A stretch of DNA of 49,678 nt, from positions 1 through 49,678 of the forward strand of contig NZ_JBJGXI010000040.1 in assembly GCF_045635475.1 (NCBI RefSeq). The letters run 5' to 3'. Below, piece after piece: positions 7,061-15,248 of the stretch. Positions within the stretch are counted from its first letter, which is position 1; each line of letters opens with the position of its first letter. This DNA is from JBJGXI01 sp045635475. Its GTDB lineage: Bacteria; Bacillota; Bacilli; Bacillales; Amphibacillaceae. The notes beneath the pieces were generated by a model. It saw nothing but the letters and a program-made list of their open reading frames with translations, searched no databases and was not told the origin of the DNA. The position numbers and the translations under genes were made by a program.

Positions 7061-8863
7061 ATGTGTGGAATAGTAGGATATATTGGAAATAATGATACGA
7101 AAGAAGTTTTATTGAACGGATTAGAAAAATTGGAATATCGCGGCTATGACTCAGCTGGTATTGCAACATTGAATGAGGACGGTATGCACCTATTTAAAGT
7201 TAAAGGTCGCATTGCAGCTTTACGTAATAAAGTGGATGAGAATGTGCATGCAACAATGGGGATAGGTCATACACGTTGGGCGACTCACGGCGAACCTAGT
7301 GAGGATAATGCGCACCCACATCAAAGTAATTCTGGTCAATTTACGATTGTTCACAATGGCGTAATTGAAAATTACTATGAAATTCGTGATCAGTACTTGG
7401 CAAATGTTGCGTTAAAGAGTGAAACTGATACGGAGATCATTGTTCAACTTATCGAAGTGCTGTATAACGAATGCAAAGATGTAAAAGAAGCGTTTCGTCA
7501 AACGGTAGCAAAATTAAAAGGATCTTATGCAATTGGCGTTATTGATGCTGAGAATCCAGACATGATTTATGTGGCAAAAAATAAAAGCCCACTACTAATT
7601 GGTCTTGGTGATGATTTTAACGTTATTGCTAGCGATGCTATGGCAACCTTAAAGCAAACGAATCGCTATTTGGAGATAAATGATAAAGAAATTGTTATCT
7701 TAAAGCGTGATCGTGTTGAAATTCAAACACTTGATGGTACGGTAATAGAACGTGAACCGTTTGTTGCTCAAATTGATGCAACAGATATTGAAAAGGGAAC
7801 GTATCCGTACTTCATGCTCAAAGAAATTGATGAACAGCCCTTTGTTATGCGTAAGATCATTCAAGAATACCAAGATGAGCATGATGACATTAAACTTGAT
7901 AGCGATGTACGCAGTGCGATGCTAGATGCAGACCGAATTTATATAATTGCGGCTGGAACTAGTTATCACGCGGGCCTTGTTGGAAAGCAGTTTATTGAGA
8001 AAATCGCCAACATTCCTGTAGAAGTGCATATTGCAAGTGAGTTTTCTTATAACATGCCACTTTTATCAAAGAGTCCATTGTTTGTATTCATCTCTCAAAG
8101 TGGAGAAACTGCAGACAGCCGTTCAGTATTAGTGAAAATTAAAGAATTAGGACACCCGGCGTTGACGATTACTAACGTACCAGGGTCCACCCTTTCTCGA
8201 GAAGCGGATTACACGTTACACTTACATGCAGGACCAGAGATTGCTGTTGCTTCTACAAAGGCTTACACAGCTCAAATCGCGGTGCTTGCTATTCTAGCTG
8301 TTGATACAGCAAAAGCGAAAGGACTCAAGTTTGACTTTGATCCACTACGCGAGCTAGCGATCGTCGCTAGTGCAATGGAATCGCTAACCGATCAAAAGGA
8401 AAAATTCGAATCGATCGCTAAAGATTATTTTGAAACAACAAGAAATGCGTTCTTCATCGGTAGAAGTGGCGACTATAACGTCGTACAGGAAGCGGCCTTG
8501 AAGCTAAAAGAGATTTCTTATATTCAAGCAGAAGGCTTCGCTGGCGGGGAATTAAAGCACGGAACGATTGCTCTAATCGAACAGGATACACCTGTTGTAG
8601 CACTTGTAACGCAAGCGAACATCAACTATTCTATTCGCGGTAACGTACAAGAAGTAGCAGCGCGTGGTGCAAAAACATGTATTATAAGCATGGAAGGTCT
8701 AGAGCAAGAAGACGATTCATTCGTATTACCACATGTTCATGAGCTATTAACACCACTAGTATCGGTAGTACCAATGCAATTGCTCGCTTATTACGCTGCA
8801 CTACATCGTGATTGTGATGTAGATAAACCACGTAACCTGGCTAAGAGTGTTACGGTGGAGTAG
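7061..8863 (+). CDS. glmS: Glutamine-fructose-6-phosphate aminotransferase GlmS
   Basis: 600 aa, matching B. subtilis GlmS. Makes glucosamine-6-phosphate from fructose-6-phosphate and glutamine. The start is ATG 7061: removal of Met exposes the catalytic Cys of MCGIVGY, and AAGGAGG lies at 7044-7050. An N-terminal glutaminase domain (about 2-220) is followed by two SIS domains (about 285-425 and 455-590), with the FISQSGETADS motif in the first. The conserved C-terminus PRNLAKSVTVE is encoded by the DNA that TnsD proteins of Tn7-like elements recognise, and such an element starts 25 bp after the stop codon. Expression is controlled by the upstream ribozyme. Confidence 0.97.
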   Translation: MCGIVGYIGNNDTKEVLLNGLEKLEYRGYDSAGIATLNEDGMHLFKVKGRIAALRNKVDENVHATMGIGHTRWATHGEPSEDNAHPHQSNSGQFTIVHNGVIENYYEIRDQYLANVALKSETDTEIIVQLIEVLYNECKDVKEAFRQTVAKLKGSYAIGVIDAENPDMIYVAKNKSPLLIGLGDDFNVIASDAMATLKQTNRYLEINDKEIVILKRDRVEIQTLDGTVIEREPFVAQIDATDIEKGTYPYFMLKEIDEQPFVMRKIIQEYQDEHDDIKLDSDVRSAMLDADRIYIIAAGTSYHAGLVGKQFIEKIANIPVEVHIASEFSYNMPLLSKSPLFVFISQSGETADSRSVLVKIKELGHPALTITNVPGSTLSREADYTLHLHAGPEIAVASTKAYTAQIAVLAILAVDTAKAKGLKFDFDPLRELAIVASAMESLTDQKEKFESIAKDYFETTRNAFFIGRSGDYNVVQEAALKLKEISYIQAEGFAGGELKHGTIALIEQDTPVVALVTQANINYSIRGNVQEVAARGAKTCIISMEGLEQEDDSFVLPHVHELLTPLVSVVPMQLLAYYAALHRDCDVDKPRNLAKSVTVE

Positions 8864-8883
8864 TTGAGGGAAGTTATTTACAA

Positions 8884-8888
8884 AAAAA
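8884..8888. repeat. Target-site duplication, glmS side (AAAAA)
   Basis: Five A residues directly before the TGT end of the Tn7-like element; matched by AAAAA directly after its ACA end at 22879-22883. Five bases is the Tn7 duplication length. The A-tract is low complexity, but both ends fit exactly. Confidence 0.8.
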
Positions 8889-8975
8889 TGTATCTCGACG
8901 TTAAAGTTCTTTCTTTTACGAGAAAGTTCTTTCCTTTACCAAAAGGATCTTTCCTTAACGTAAAAGATCTTTCCT
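8889..8975 (+). repeat. glmS-proximal transposon end: four TnsB-type binding sites
   Basis: Four tandem copies of about ACGnnAAAGwTCTTTCCT, with the ACG (ACC in the third) at 8898, 8918, 8938 and 8958, an exact 20-bp period. Dense, contiguous sites correspond to the Tn7 right end. The outermost copy runs to the terminal TGT at 8889. Confidence 0.88.
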
Positions 8976-9000
8976 AACTACTGTGTAATAACTCAAAATA

Positions 9001-9039
9001 AAAAAGTACGTTATTCCGTTATGGAGTAACGTACTTTTT
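9001..9039. terminator. Terminator carried just inside the transposon end
   Basis: AAAAAGTACGTTATTCC (9001-9017), loop GTTAT, then GGAGTAACGTACTTTTT: a 17-bp stem with one G-U pair and an A/T-tract on both sides, so it can work in both directions. It now ends glmS transcription and resembles the displaced native terminator at 22879-22921. Confidence 0.9.
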
Positions 9040-9125
9040 GTCTTTATTTGTTGAACGAAAATTAAAGGTATTAAGCGCTCCGATATGGAATTTTTTATTA
9101 TTAGCCATATTGGGAGGAAGCGGTT

Positions 9126-9590
9126 TTGTATTTGGAAAAACTTCGTTCAGCACTCGGTCATTTGAGTGAGAAGGAAATAAATGATGTCGCAAAGATTGCA
9201 AGAGACAACTTATATAAACAAGGCTTAATTGGAGATTCTGTTCGGATAGCCCACGTTACCACTTACTTAAAAAATTTTATTGAAGAAAACAAAACTAGCG
9301 GTAAGTATTTAGAAGCATATTTTGAGGCATTGGAGCAATGGGAACCTGGTTTTGTAAATAAGGTTTTCTTTGGTGAGAAGGTTAGAAGTAGTCGAACATG
9401 GAGGAATGTGTTGATCAAAATTACAAATGATATATCTTCTGGAGAGTTAGAGAAGCATAAAGAGAATGACATCATTATTAAAGAATTAAAGGCTTTATTT
9501 GTAACAATAGTTGAATCTTGTATCACGGATGATGAAGAGGAGACGATTCAAACATTAAGAACATTAAACAGGGTGTTAAAGAAACATTAA
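9126..9590 (+). CDS. Hypothetical protein, transposon cargo (154 aa)
   Basis: Starts at TTG 9126, 9 bases after GGGAGG. The protein is soluble, charged and predicted mostly helical, with no signal peptide, membrane segment or motif that I recognise. It is the first gene inside the glmS-proximal end, lies between two terminators (9001-9039 and 9609-9640) and so is a single-gene unit. As Tn7 cargo it may serve defence, regulation or element maintenance, but nothing in the sequence decides between these. The reading frame is clean over 154 codons, which with the ribosome binding site supports a real gene. Confidence 0.75.
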   Translation: MYLEKLRSALGHLSEKEINDVAKIARDNLYKQGLIGDSVRIAHVTTYLKNFIEENKTSGKYLEAYFEALEQWEPGFVNKVFFGEKVRSSRTWRNVLIKITNDISSGELEKHKENDIIIKELKALFVTIVESCITDDEEETIQTLRTLNRVLKKH

Positions 9591-9608
9591 ATTTTACATG
9601 ATAACATG

Positions 9609-9640
9609 AACTGTATTTTTTATAGGGATACAGTTTTTTG
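9609..9640 (+). terminator. Terminator after the first cargo gene
   Basis: AACTGTAT (9609-9616) pairs with ATACAGTT (9628-9635), followed by a T run. Confidence 0.85.
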
Positions 9641-9704
9641 TTAGACCGTAATATTGCGAATTTCTGGTAGGAAAGATGTAACAATATTTTTTTGAATGAA
9701 TACC

Positions 9705-9733
9705 TTGCATTATATAGTAATATATATATAATG
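9705..9733 (+). promoter_or_regulatory. Promoter with overlapping palindrome for the PadR-ABC operon
   Basis: TTGCAT (9705-9710) and TATAAT (9727-9732) with 16-bp spacing. A palindrome, CATTATAT-N10-ATATAATG (9708-9733), covers the whole core promoter. PadR-family repressors usually bind such AT-rich dyads in their own promoters, so autoregulation by the next gene is the likely reading. Confidence 0.65.
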
Positions 9734-9756
9734 GATAATATAGGTGGTGATATTCA

Positions 9757-10107
9757 TTGGAGATAAATAAAGAAGTATTAAAAGGTCATATCGATACATT
9801 AATACTATCTCTTTTACATAGCAGAGATATGTATGGCTATGAGTTAGCGAAATACGTTCGCGATAAAAGCGATAATCAATTTGAATTAAAAGAAGGCACT
9901 CTTTATCTATCCTTGAAACGATTGGAGAAGAATAAGTGGATTGAATCGTATTGGGGAGATGAGCAAGGTCCAGGTGGAAGAAGAAAGTATTACAAGTTAA
10001 CATCAGTAGGTGATGAAGGTTATGAACAAAAAATAAAGGAATGGCAATTCGTTAAAAATATGATCGATAGCTTTTTGGAAGGGGGAGAACAAAATGAAGA
10101 AAATTGA
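9757..10107 (+). CDS. PadR-family transcriptional regulator
   Basis: 116 aa, a typical short PadR. Winged helix-turn-helix: GHIDTLILSLLHSRDMYGYEL, then KEGTLYLSLKRLEKNKWIESYW and the wing GGRRKYYKLTSVG; a C-terminal dimerisation helix follows. Start is TTG 9757 after GGTGG. It overlaps the next gene by 14 bp. PadR plus a HAAS-domain protein plus ABC genes is a common Bacillota arrangement in which the repressor senses a drug, peptide or envelope signal and releases the transporter operon. Ligand unknown. Confidence 0.9.
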   Translation: MEINKEVLKGHIDTLILSLLHSRDMYGYELAKYVRDKSDNQFELKEGTLYLSLKRLEKNKWIESYWGDEQGPGGRRKYYKLTSVGDEGYEQKIKEWQFVKNMIDSFLEGGEQNEEN

Positions 10108-10831
10108 CAAGTATATTGATTCCGTCTATCAAGATTTCGATGGAATGGAAGAGGAAATAAAAGAGTTAAAAGAAGAAATGCGGTCTCATCTGTTGGAACT
10201 TGTTGAGGAGTTAAAAGCTGAAGGTAAATCTGAAAAAGAGGCTGTCCAAATAGCGTTAGATTTATTCGGGAATCAAACAGAACTCTCGAATGGATTAATG
10301 GAATTTTTCGAAGGGCAACAGCTTTTTGCGAAAAAACTGTTACGTTTTTCAATCAGTGTATTTATTATCGGGTTAATTGCTCTTTCATGGGTTGCAATAA
10401 CCTCTCCCGATGCAAATAAGGAACGAATCGAACTTTCTGATCGGATTACCAAACAAATCAATGATGATGCTGAATTATCGGCGGAAGAAAAAGACCAAAT
10501 AAAAAAACAAATAAGCTCCTTTAATGGTAAATCGGAGATTATTCACCTTTCCATTTATTACTCCGAAGAAGGTATAGAAGAAGCCTTTCCAGCTAACGTA
10601 CAAGACGCTGAATATGTTTATTTAGGAATGGAACCTGCAAGTTCAGAAGAAGTAGTTACTAAAGGTTATCCATTAAACGATACATGGTTTGTTCAAATGC
10701 AACAAAATGAAAAGAAAAGCTATTGGCAATATTTAATCCCTTTTACTTTATTCATTGTATTTGGGGTACTCATAACTATTTGGCTATTGCTTAATTCTTA
10801 TATAAAAAAGTACATCAAGGAGGTTTTATAG
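10094..10831 (+). CDS. HAAS/DUF1700-type membrane protein
   Basis: 245 aa. Residues 1-70 form the helical HAAS (permease prefix) domain (YIDSVYQDFDGMEEEIKEL...EEMRSHLLELVEEL, with EAVQIALDLFG). Membrane segments lie at about 82-102 and 213-235, with a ~110-residue presumably extracellular part between. Such proteins accompany PadR regulators and are thought to pass a membrane or ligand signal. It overlaps padR by 14 bp and abuts the next gene. Topology is inferred. Confidence 0.8.
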   Translation: MKKIDKYIDSVYQDFDGMEEEIKELKEEMRSHLLELVEELKAEGKSEKEAVQIALDLFGNQTELSNGLMEFFEGQQLFAKKLLRFSISVFIIGLIALSWVAITSPDANKERIELSDRITKQINDDAELSAEEKDQIKKQISSFNGKSEIIHLSIYYSEEGIEEAFPANVQDAEYVYLGMEPASSEEVVTKGYPLNDTWFVQMQQNEKKSYWQYLIPFTLFIVFGVLITIWLLLNSYIKKYIKEVL

Positions 10832-11263
10832 ATGATTAAAAAAATTATAATTGCTTTATTATCAACGATCTTATTTAGTTTCTTAATGGCATATTTAAAT
10901 CATGTTCCAATGTCTGAGCGTGAACCAAATGTTTATTATAATCCTTTGTGGTCAACAGCATTACTTTTTGCCATGTATTCTCTACCTGTATATTTAATAG
11001 GTGGAATTTTAAGTTCCTATTTAATTGATAAACTTGTCGGACAAAAAACGTTTGATTCCAAATGGAAACGTTATTTAACGAAACTTGTTATATATGGTGT
11101 TTTGGGGATCGTAGTAGCTTTTATCTTTTTAATGATTCTTACGATCGCCGAAAGCGAAACATATTTGATTGCTGGTAGTTTGTTGAATTTTATGACTTTG
11201 GGGCTCGTTGCGTCTTTAATCTTCTACCATGTTTCGCTTATCTTTCGTAAAAAACGTAAGTAA
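10832..11263 (+). CDS. Small integral membrane protein (143 aa)
   Basis: Starts 1 bp after the previous stop codon, with AAGGAGG upstream. Four hydrophobic segments (about 3-22, 42-65, 84-106, 113-135) with a basic C-terminus (FRKKRK). No family recognised. Its place inside the PadR-ABC operon suggests an accessory role in transport or sensing. Confidence 0.75.
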   Translation: MIKKIIIALLSTILFSFLMAYLNHVPMSEREPNVYYNPLWSTALLFAMYSLPVYLIGGILSSYLIDKLVGQKTFDSKWKRYLTKLVIYGVLGIVVAFIFLMILTIAESETYLIAGSLLNFMTLGLVASLIFYHVSLIFRKKRK

Positions 11264-11323
11264 ACTATGAGGAAAGTAAGGATTATTAAAAAACTTGTAA
11301 TAACGGTTAAAGGGGTGCAAAAA

Positions 11324-13354
11324 ATGAGTTTATTTTTGAGTTTGTTTATTTTTTATTTGAAACAAATGTTAAAAAGCTTCCTGTATGTAGGCACTATGGT
11401 ATTTATGATTGTTATGCTTATTGCTAGGTTTTTTATCCATTTGAATGAACAATTTGACTACATGTGGTATGGAGTGTTTGTCGGAGAGATGACACTAATC
11501 GTTCAGGGTGTCATGTTACTATTTATGGTATTCTTCTATAAGTTGTTTTCCGATGAATTTAAATTTGGAGTGAATAATTTATTTGTTGGATCTTTTAAAA
11601 TTACACTAATAAAAATTGCCTCTTTACTTTGTAACCATCTCTTGTTTTTGGTTCTGTTTATTGGCACCCAGATTGGTCTTATCTTTATTTATTTTTATTT
11701 TTCAGGTATCCCAATTTCACCTTTTTATGCCCTAACCATTTCATTTATCGTAGTTTATTGGTTCTTACCATTTGTTTTAGCTTTTTTCTTAGGAATTATA
11801 ACAGCACTTATATTCGGCAAGAAAAAAGTTAGCCTGGTTGTTATGATAATAGTTTGGTTAGTAATCGGACCTATTAACCAAGAACTATTTGCGGATTATT
11901 TTGAAAGTGTTTCTTTTTCAGATGTAGGCAGTTTGTTTTATATCGGGACATCGAGCATCTCAACTATGTACAGTGGTTTAGTTGGTTATGAGGTTTCACT
12001 ATCCAAGTATATGAAGATTATTTTCTGGATTCTTGTGGCTATTAGTATTCTATTCATTGTACTTTTGAAAACTACTCGTACTGGAAGAGAGAAGGCAACC
12101 TTAATTATCACAAGTATCGTGATTCTTGCAGGTAACATTTTTACCTTTCCAGAAATATTTGAAGGTGGAAAGCTTGTGTTTGATAATGCGACTTATAAAA
12201 ATGAAATGAACTATTATAAAGAACAGCAACTAGAAATCCCTACAAATCAATTACAGTATTCAATCGAAGAATATAACATTAAACTAGAAGCAATAAATAA
12301 CGTTAACGCTGAAACAACGGTTTCACTAACTAATATTAATAGTAAATCCTTAGCGTTTGCAATGTATCGTTTTTTCGATGTAACTAAGGTAGTTAACCAA
12401 GAAGGTAAAAGATTACCTTACTCTCAACAAGGTGATTTTGTTATTGTGGAAAGAGAAACAGGAGAAACATCAGATGAAATCACCTTTTTCTACACGTTAA
12501 ATGATTCAGCGATTCTTCCAGTAAATAACGATTATTTGTATTTACCAAATTATTTTAGCTGGATTCCGAAAAAAGCAAACCATCCACCATTCGACACATT
12601 TAAGTTCCAAGGAATTGCAGATGAGCTTATTGTATCTTCTTTTCAAACAGAGAAATCCATTAAATATCAATTATCTTTTAATGGGAATTTACCAATCTAT
12701 ACAAATTTATCTTCCAATGGTGATGGAATGTATGAGGGGGAAGTTTCAGGAGGAATATCTGTCGTTGGTGGGATGCTCACGAAAGAGCAATTTGGTGATC
12801 GTAAAGTTATTTACCCAAACTCATGGTCCGATATTTCAGAGGATTGGGTTGTGTATGAGAAAGCTTTAATTGAGGTTCATAAGGAAGTAATCGAAATGTT
12901 CCAACTTGAAGAGATAAAACTACCCGAAGAAATAGTCCTTGTTGCTCCCCATAATTCAAAATTCAATGCTTTTATAAGTAGCGACCATCTACTTATTCAA
13001 CATAATACATTGATGAATATTAGTTCAGCGACCGATGATATTCCAAAACTGTATTTACCTGCATTACTTTGGAATTATGATAACAGATCCTTTTCAAAAT
13101 ATGAGCAAATCGATGCTTTTAACAGAATCGCAGCTTGGTATATTCAAAGTCAACTTGGGCTAGGTTATCAATCCAGTTATGGTCCATTATGGCAACAATT
13201 TGTTCCTGAATCATTTTATGGAAAATTTATCGAATTGCCTGATGATCAGCAGGAGGAATTTTTAGTTTTATGGTATGAAGAAATGCACAACGTGGCTGAT
13301 AAATGGTCTAAAACTATTAATTTGCTAGAGGGTTTTAAGGGGGAAATGGAATGA
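11324..13354 (+). CDS. Large ABC-2-type permease-like protein with extracytoplasmic domain
   Basis: 676 aa from ATG 11324, chosen because AAAGGGGTG precedes it; an in-frame ATG at 11267 has no ribosome binding site. About six membrane helices fill residues 10-290, then a ~380-residue hydrophilic domain follows. This plan resembles ABC permeases fused to an M1-aminopeptidase-like domain, but I find no HEXXH motif, so the domain is probably non-catalytic. The stop codon overlaps the start of the ATPase gene (ATGA), so the two are coupled. Likely one half of a transporter; substrate unknown. Confidence 0.75.
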   Translation: MSLFLSLFIFYLKQMLKSFLYVGTMVFMIVMLIARFFIHLNEQFDYMWYGVFVGEMTLIVQGVMLLFMVFFYKLFSDEFKFGVNNLFVGSFKITLIKIASLLCNHLLFLVLFIGTQIGLIFIYFYFSGIPISPFYALTISFIVVYWFLPFVLAFFLGIITALIFGKKKVSLVVMIIVWLVIGPINQELFADYFESVSFSDVGSLFYIGTSSISTMYSGLVGYEVSLSKYMKIIFWILVAISILFIVLLKTTRTGREKATLIITSIVILAGNIFTFPEIFEGGKLVFDNATYKNEMNYYKEQQLEIPTNQLQYSIEEYNIKLEAINNVNAETTVSLTNINSKSLAFAMYRFFDVTKVVNQEGKRLPYSQQGDFVIVERETGETSDEITFFYTLNDSAILPVNNDYLYLPNYFSWIPKKANHPPFDTFKFQGIADELIVSSFQTEKSIKYQLSFNGNLPIYTNLSSNGDGMYEGEVSGGISVVGGMLTKEQFGDRKVIYPNSWSDISEDWVVYEKALIEVHKEVIEMFQLEEIKLPEEIVLVAPHNSKFNAFISSDHLLIQHNTLMNISSATDDIPKLYLPALLWNYDNRSFSKYEQIDAFNRIAAWYIQSQLGLGYQSSYGPLWQQFVPESFYGKFIELPDDQQEEFLVLWYEEMHNVADKWSKTINLLEGFKGEME

Positions 13355-14217
13355 TTAGAATAACGGGAGTAAGTAAAAAAATTAAAAAGCACGATGTATT
13401 ATCAAATATTTCATTAAACATTGAAGGCATCTATGGTTTGGTAGGACCTAATGGTGCTGGTAAAACAACATTAATGAAAATATTATCAAGCTTAATTTCT
13501 ATGAATAGCGGAAAGGTTGAAATTGATGGAGAAGATTATACAAAGGGAAAGTATGTAAAACAAAATAAACTTATAGGATACTTGCCACAAGATTTTATGA
13601 TTTACCCAAATATTACAGTGGAAGAAGCCCTAGACCATATCGCTATTTTGCAAGGAATAATGGATAAACTTAAACGCAAGTCAACGATTCATAAAGTTAT
13701 CAAAGAAGTAAACCTAAGAGGACATGAAAATAAGAAAATGATAGAGCTATCAGGAGGAATGAGGAAAAGGGTGGGGATAGCACAACTATTAATGGGTGAC
13801 CCGAAAATACTAATTTTTGATGAACCGACAGCGGGTCTTGATATTGAAGAGCGAATAAGATTTCGTAATTTGTTAAGAAATCTTGGTTCCGAAAGAACTG
13901 TTATTATCTCATCCCACATTGTTGAAGATATTGAGTTTTTAAGTACAAAGATAGGTGTCTTAAAAAATGGAAAGGTTGTATTTGAAGGTTCACCAAATGA
14001 GCTTAAAGCTCATGCTAAGGGTTATGTTTGGGAATGCCATGTGACACAAGATAATTTAGGTTCTATCATGAGCGAAAAAGAAGTTGTACAAATAATGGAG
14101 GAGGAAGAAGACATAAGTGTTCGTTTTTTTTCCGTTGAAGGAGATGCAAAAGCGAAACAGGTATCTCCAAGGTTAGTTGATGGTTATTTATCTGTTGTCA
14201 GGGATGTGAAAAGATGA
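13351..14217 (+). CDS. ABC transporter ATP-binding protein
   Basis: 288 aa. Walker A GPNGAGKTT (32-40), Q-loop GYLPQ (76-80), signature LSGGM (133-137), Walker B LIFDEP (154-159) and the switch histidine in SSHIVED near 190. The C-terminal ~70 residues resemble those of ABC-2 export ATPases of the drug, lantibiotic and bacteriocin resistance type. It shares ATGA overlaps with both neighbours. It should power the adjacent permeases; export rather than import is inferred from the absence of a binding protein. Confidence 0.93.
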   Translation: MIRITGVSKKIKKHDVLSNISLNIEGIYGLVGPNGAGKTTLMKILSSLISMNSGKVEIDGEDYTKGKYVKQNKLIGYLPQDFMIYPNITVEEALDHIAILQGIMDKLKRKSTIHKVIKEVNLRGHENKKMIELSGGMRKRVGIAQLLMGDPKILIFDEPTAGLDIEERIRFRNLLRNLGSERTVIISSHIVEDIEFLSTKIGVLKNGKVVFEGSPNELKAHAKGYVWECHVTQDNLGSIMSEKEVVQIMEEEEDISVRFFSVEGDAKAKQVSPRLVDGYLSVVRDVKR

Positions 14218-14873
14218 AGAACTATATTGAAAGCATCTATGCAATCTTTCTTTTTGATCGAAAGGCAATGGGGTTAACGTTTTTTATACCATCCGTAATG
14301 TTTTTGTTTGCTCTCTTTCTCATCCTTTTTGTGCCAAGAGAAATATCAGGAATTTATAATAACATCATTGTAATACAGGGTGTTTTCATTCCATTTTCTT
14401 GCTGGTGCCTAATGTATCGATTAAGTGAAATGTATGAAGAAGGTGCTCAAGAGACATTGGTTCCTTATTACTCTAAACGATTCATCATTGATTTTGGACG
14501 GTACTTTATAGTTAATATATTAGGTGTTTTTCTTCTAAGTCTTGTATTTGTATTAAAGTATGGAATTTCGTCATTATTGCTTCTAAATGTTATTCATTTC
14601 TTTTTATTGGTGTTATTTTATATGCTTTTTGGAACAACGCTTATCATTCTGTTAAAAAATATTGAGATATCACTAACAATTATTATAATTTACACTGTAC
14701 TAGAAGTTGTGACGTTAGGTAAATATATGCCATGGGTGCACATATTTCTATTCGAACCACCGATTTGGAATCCATTTTTAACATCTAAATTAATTATATT
14801 GTCAATAACAGTTGTTGTGTTGATGTTTACTACTATCATCTTTATTAAAAGAGCGGATAGAAAGCCACAATAG
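14214..14873 (+). CDS. ABC-2-type transporter permease (219 aa)
   Basis: Six predicted membrane segments across 219 residues and no soluble domain. Starts in an ATGA overlap with the ATPase gene and is followed by a strong terminator, so it closes the PadR-HAAS-membrane protein-permease-ATPase-permease operon. Probably the second permease subunit of the exporter. I do not recognise a specific subfamily. Confidence 0.8.
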   Translation: MKNYIESIYAIFLFDRKAMGLTFFIPSVMFLFALFLILFVPREISGIYNNIIVIQGVFIPFSCWCLMYRLSEMYEEGAQETLVPYYSKRFIIDFGRYFIVNILGVFLLSLVFVLKYGISSLLLLNVIHFFLLVLFYMLFGTTLIILLKNIEISLTIIIIYTVLEVVTLGKYMPWVHIFLFEPPIWNPFLTSKLIILSITVVVLMFTTIIFIKRADRKPQ

Positions 14874-14919
14874 CAAAGTTAAAAAGAAAAATTAAAAAGA
14901 TAGGCAGTTATAAAATATT

Positions 14920-14948
14920 AGACTTGGGGATTTCCCAAGTCTTTTTTC
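14920..14948 (+). terminator. Terminator of the PadR-ABC operon
   Basis: AGACTTGGG, loop GATTT, CCCAAGTCT, then a T run; perfect 9-bp stem 46 bp after the last permease gene. Confidence 0.92.
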
Positions 14949-14977
14949 TGTATTTGATAAAATCAATATCAATTAAA

Positions 14978-15038
14978 TTGTTGTATATGTATAACAAATT
15001 TTGGCAATAATGATAATAATGTTATGTATGTATAACAT
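14978..15038. promoter_or_regulatory. Twin palindromic operator-like sites upstream of tnsA
   Basis: Two 20-bp palindromes, TTGTTGTATATGTATAACAA (14978-14997) and ATGTTATGTATGTATAACAT (15019-15038), share the pattern TGTTrTrTATGTATAACA. Their centres are 41 bp apart, about four helical turns, so a dimeric repressor could bind both on one face or loop DNA. The rest of the 375-bp gap (14874-15248) is very AT-rich; a TATAAT near 15216 and AAAAGGATG serve tnsA. Confidence 0.6.
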
Positions 15039-15248
15039 CAATGGTGATTAAATTTTTAATAAAAATAAATAAAATTAAAAAATTAAAAGGTTTAAAAAGG
15101 ACAAAAATATTTTTTTATCTAAATTTTAAATTTGAAAAATGAAAGAAATATATTTTCTGTATTTTTAGCAGTGGTGCTTATTGCTAGTGAAATATAATGC
15201 TTAACTCCATATGCTTATAATGTCTAAACTTGAAAAGGATGTGAGTAA

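Noticed and set aside
9041..9125. Resolvase or integrase site near the transposon end
   Set aside because: No inverted core or recombinase gene found.
12615..12869. 84-aa ORF inside the large permease gene
   Set aside because: Alternate-frame shadow of the 676-aa gene with no start site.
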